The position numbers and the translations under genes are program-made. A stretch of DNA of 15,389 bases from Sanchytrium tribonematis. Lineage: Eukaryota > Sanchytriomycota > Sanchytriomycetes > Sanchytriales > Sanchytriaceae. Numbering within the stretch: the first letter of the stretch is position 1; each line of letters opens with the position of its first letter. The notes beneath the pieces were generated by a model, which saw only the letters and a program-made list of their open reading frames with translations, had not been told where the DNA came from and made no database searches. The stretch is from the NCBI GenBank assembly GCA_018985235.1, contig JADGIG010000152.1, positions 1-15,389 on the forward strand. The letters run 5' to 3'. Shown piece after piece: positions 14,944 through 15,389 of the stretch.

Positions 14944-15389
14944 ATGCACCCTTCTATCACAGACCAACTCTCCAGAATTCAAAAGCATAAGTACCAGCGG
15001 TGGTTAATTTTCTTTTTATTAGAAGGAGCTTTTGCCTTGAGAATGATACTGTATCAAGGATTTTACGTAATAGGATATATTCAAGGATTGACAATTTTAA
15101 ATCTATTTTTTGAAAGTATATACAGTGCTACTTCTTCGGATGGTCAAGAGAATCAAGAGGAGAACGTAAGAGAGATTCCTCTGCATTCTATCAAAGAGGT
15201 CGAGGAGCCAATAAGTCCCATCCAGACTACTCCTGGTTCAATTGAACTAAGTGGTGATGTCAAACTTTGGTTTTCTTGTATGGTTACCGTTGTAATCTCC
15301 TTGATCTGTGCTTTTATTCCTGGTCTAGACATACCTGTATTTTGGCCGCTTTTATTAGTTTATTTCTTATTAATATTTTTCTTTACCAT
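14944..15389 (+). CDS. RER1: RER1, Golgi-to-ER retrieval receptor (3' end outside window)
   Basis: RER1 is a four-pass Golgi membrane protein that returns escaped ER membrane proteins and unassembled subunits through COPI vesicles. 148 codons are visible and the frame is open at the window edge. YQRWLIFFLLEGAFALRM, YQGFYVIGYIQGLTILNLFF (family LQGWYIVTYALGIYxLNLF), KLWFSCM (family FKFWxxxT) and IPVFWPLLLVYFLLIFFFT (family VPVFWPILVMYFIxLF) follow the family order. The acidic loop between the second and third membrane segments is retained, with QENQEENVREIPLHS and Ser/Pro residues. The C-terminal basic tail with the COPI-binding signal lies beyond 15389. The start is 21 bp after the copper-ATPase stop. 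Confidence 0.9.
   Translation, partial: MHPSITDQLSRIQKHKYQRWLIFFLLEGAFALRMILYQGFYVIGYIQGLTILNLFFESIYSATSSDGQENQEENVREIPLHSIKEVEEPISPIQTTPGSIELSGDVKLWFSCMVTVVISLICAFIPGLDIPVFWPLLLVYFLLIFFFT

Noticed and set aside
1-15389. tRNA genes, rRNA, transposons or tandem repeats
   Set aside because: No B-box-like GTTCRANNC in a cloverleaf context, no transposase motifs, and no tandem repeats beyond the low-complexity U2AF35 tail were seen by eye.

Overview
This is a gene-dense, AT-rich eukaryotic nuclear segment with 13 confidently placed protein genes on both strands and no RNA gene, mobile element or CRISPR array that I could see. Eukaryotic hallmarks are U2AF35, an F-box/WD40 protein, TTI1-like and POP7-like proteins, SAM50, a mitochondrial bL17, RER1, sphingosine kinase and a CCC2/ATP7-type copper ATPase. 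TAA, TAG and TGA all serve as stops, so the nuclear code looks standard. SAM50 plus bL17m argues for mitochondria that still translate. The GH18 chitinase, extreme compactness and AT richness suggest an early-diverging fungus (Rozellomycota/Cryptomycota-like) or a similar compact opisthokont. That placement is inference.

Layout: 1-455 (+) 3' end of a GH18 chitinase; 467-1450 (-) U2AF35; 1451-1728 divergent region with a candidate heat-shock element and a TATA box; 1729-2145 (+) Hsp20; 2214-2777 (+) orphan membrane protein; 2798-4561 (+) TTI1-like HEAT protein; 4562-4808 unexplained region with splice-like signals; 4809-6163 (-) F-box/WD40 protein; 6164-6437 region without a confident gene; 6438-7076 (-) thiamine pyrophosphokinase; 7107-8078 (-) bL17m; 8083-8403 (+) POP7/RPP20-like; 8417-9500 (+) SAM50; 9505-10032 (-) GRAM/WBP2-like; 10182-10619 (-) C2H2 protein; 10692-11885 (-) sphingosine kinase; 12079-14922 (+) copper ATPase; 14944 to the end (+) RER1, cut by the window edge.

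The most striking result is that two genes are only readable if spliceosomal introns of 20 nt (F-box/WD40) and 19 nt (SAM50) are removed. The introns are GTAAATTTTTTCTCACTTAG and GTACCTCTTTTTCATTTAG. Both start GTA, carry a T-rich core and end TCAYTTAG, which looks like a branch site fused to the 3' splice site. Both change frame if retained, and removing them restores family-like protein. Introns this short are known from chlorarachniophyte nucleomorphs and some ciliates and would be exceptional here.

Gene spacing is equally extreme: start codons 4 bp apart (bL17m/POP7), convergent stops 4 bp apart (SAM50/GRAM), and tandem gaps of 13-30 bp. Promoters and 3' UTRs must often lie inside neighbouring genes. 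The genes are a mixed housekeeping set (splicing, mitochondrial biogenesis, lipid and vitamin metabolism, secretory pathway, metal transport) and do not form one pathway.
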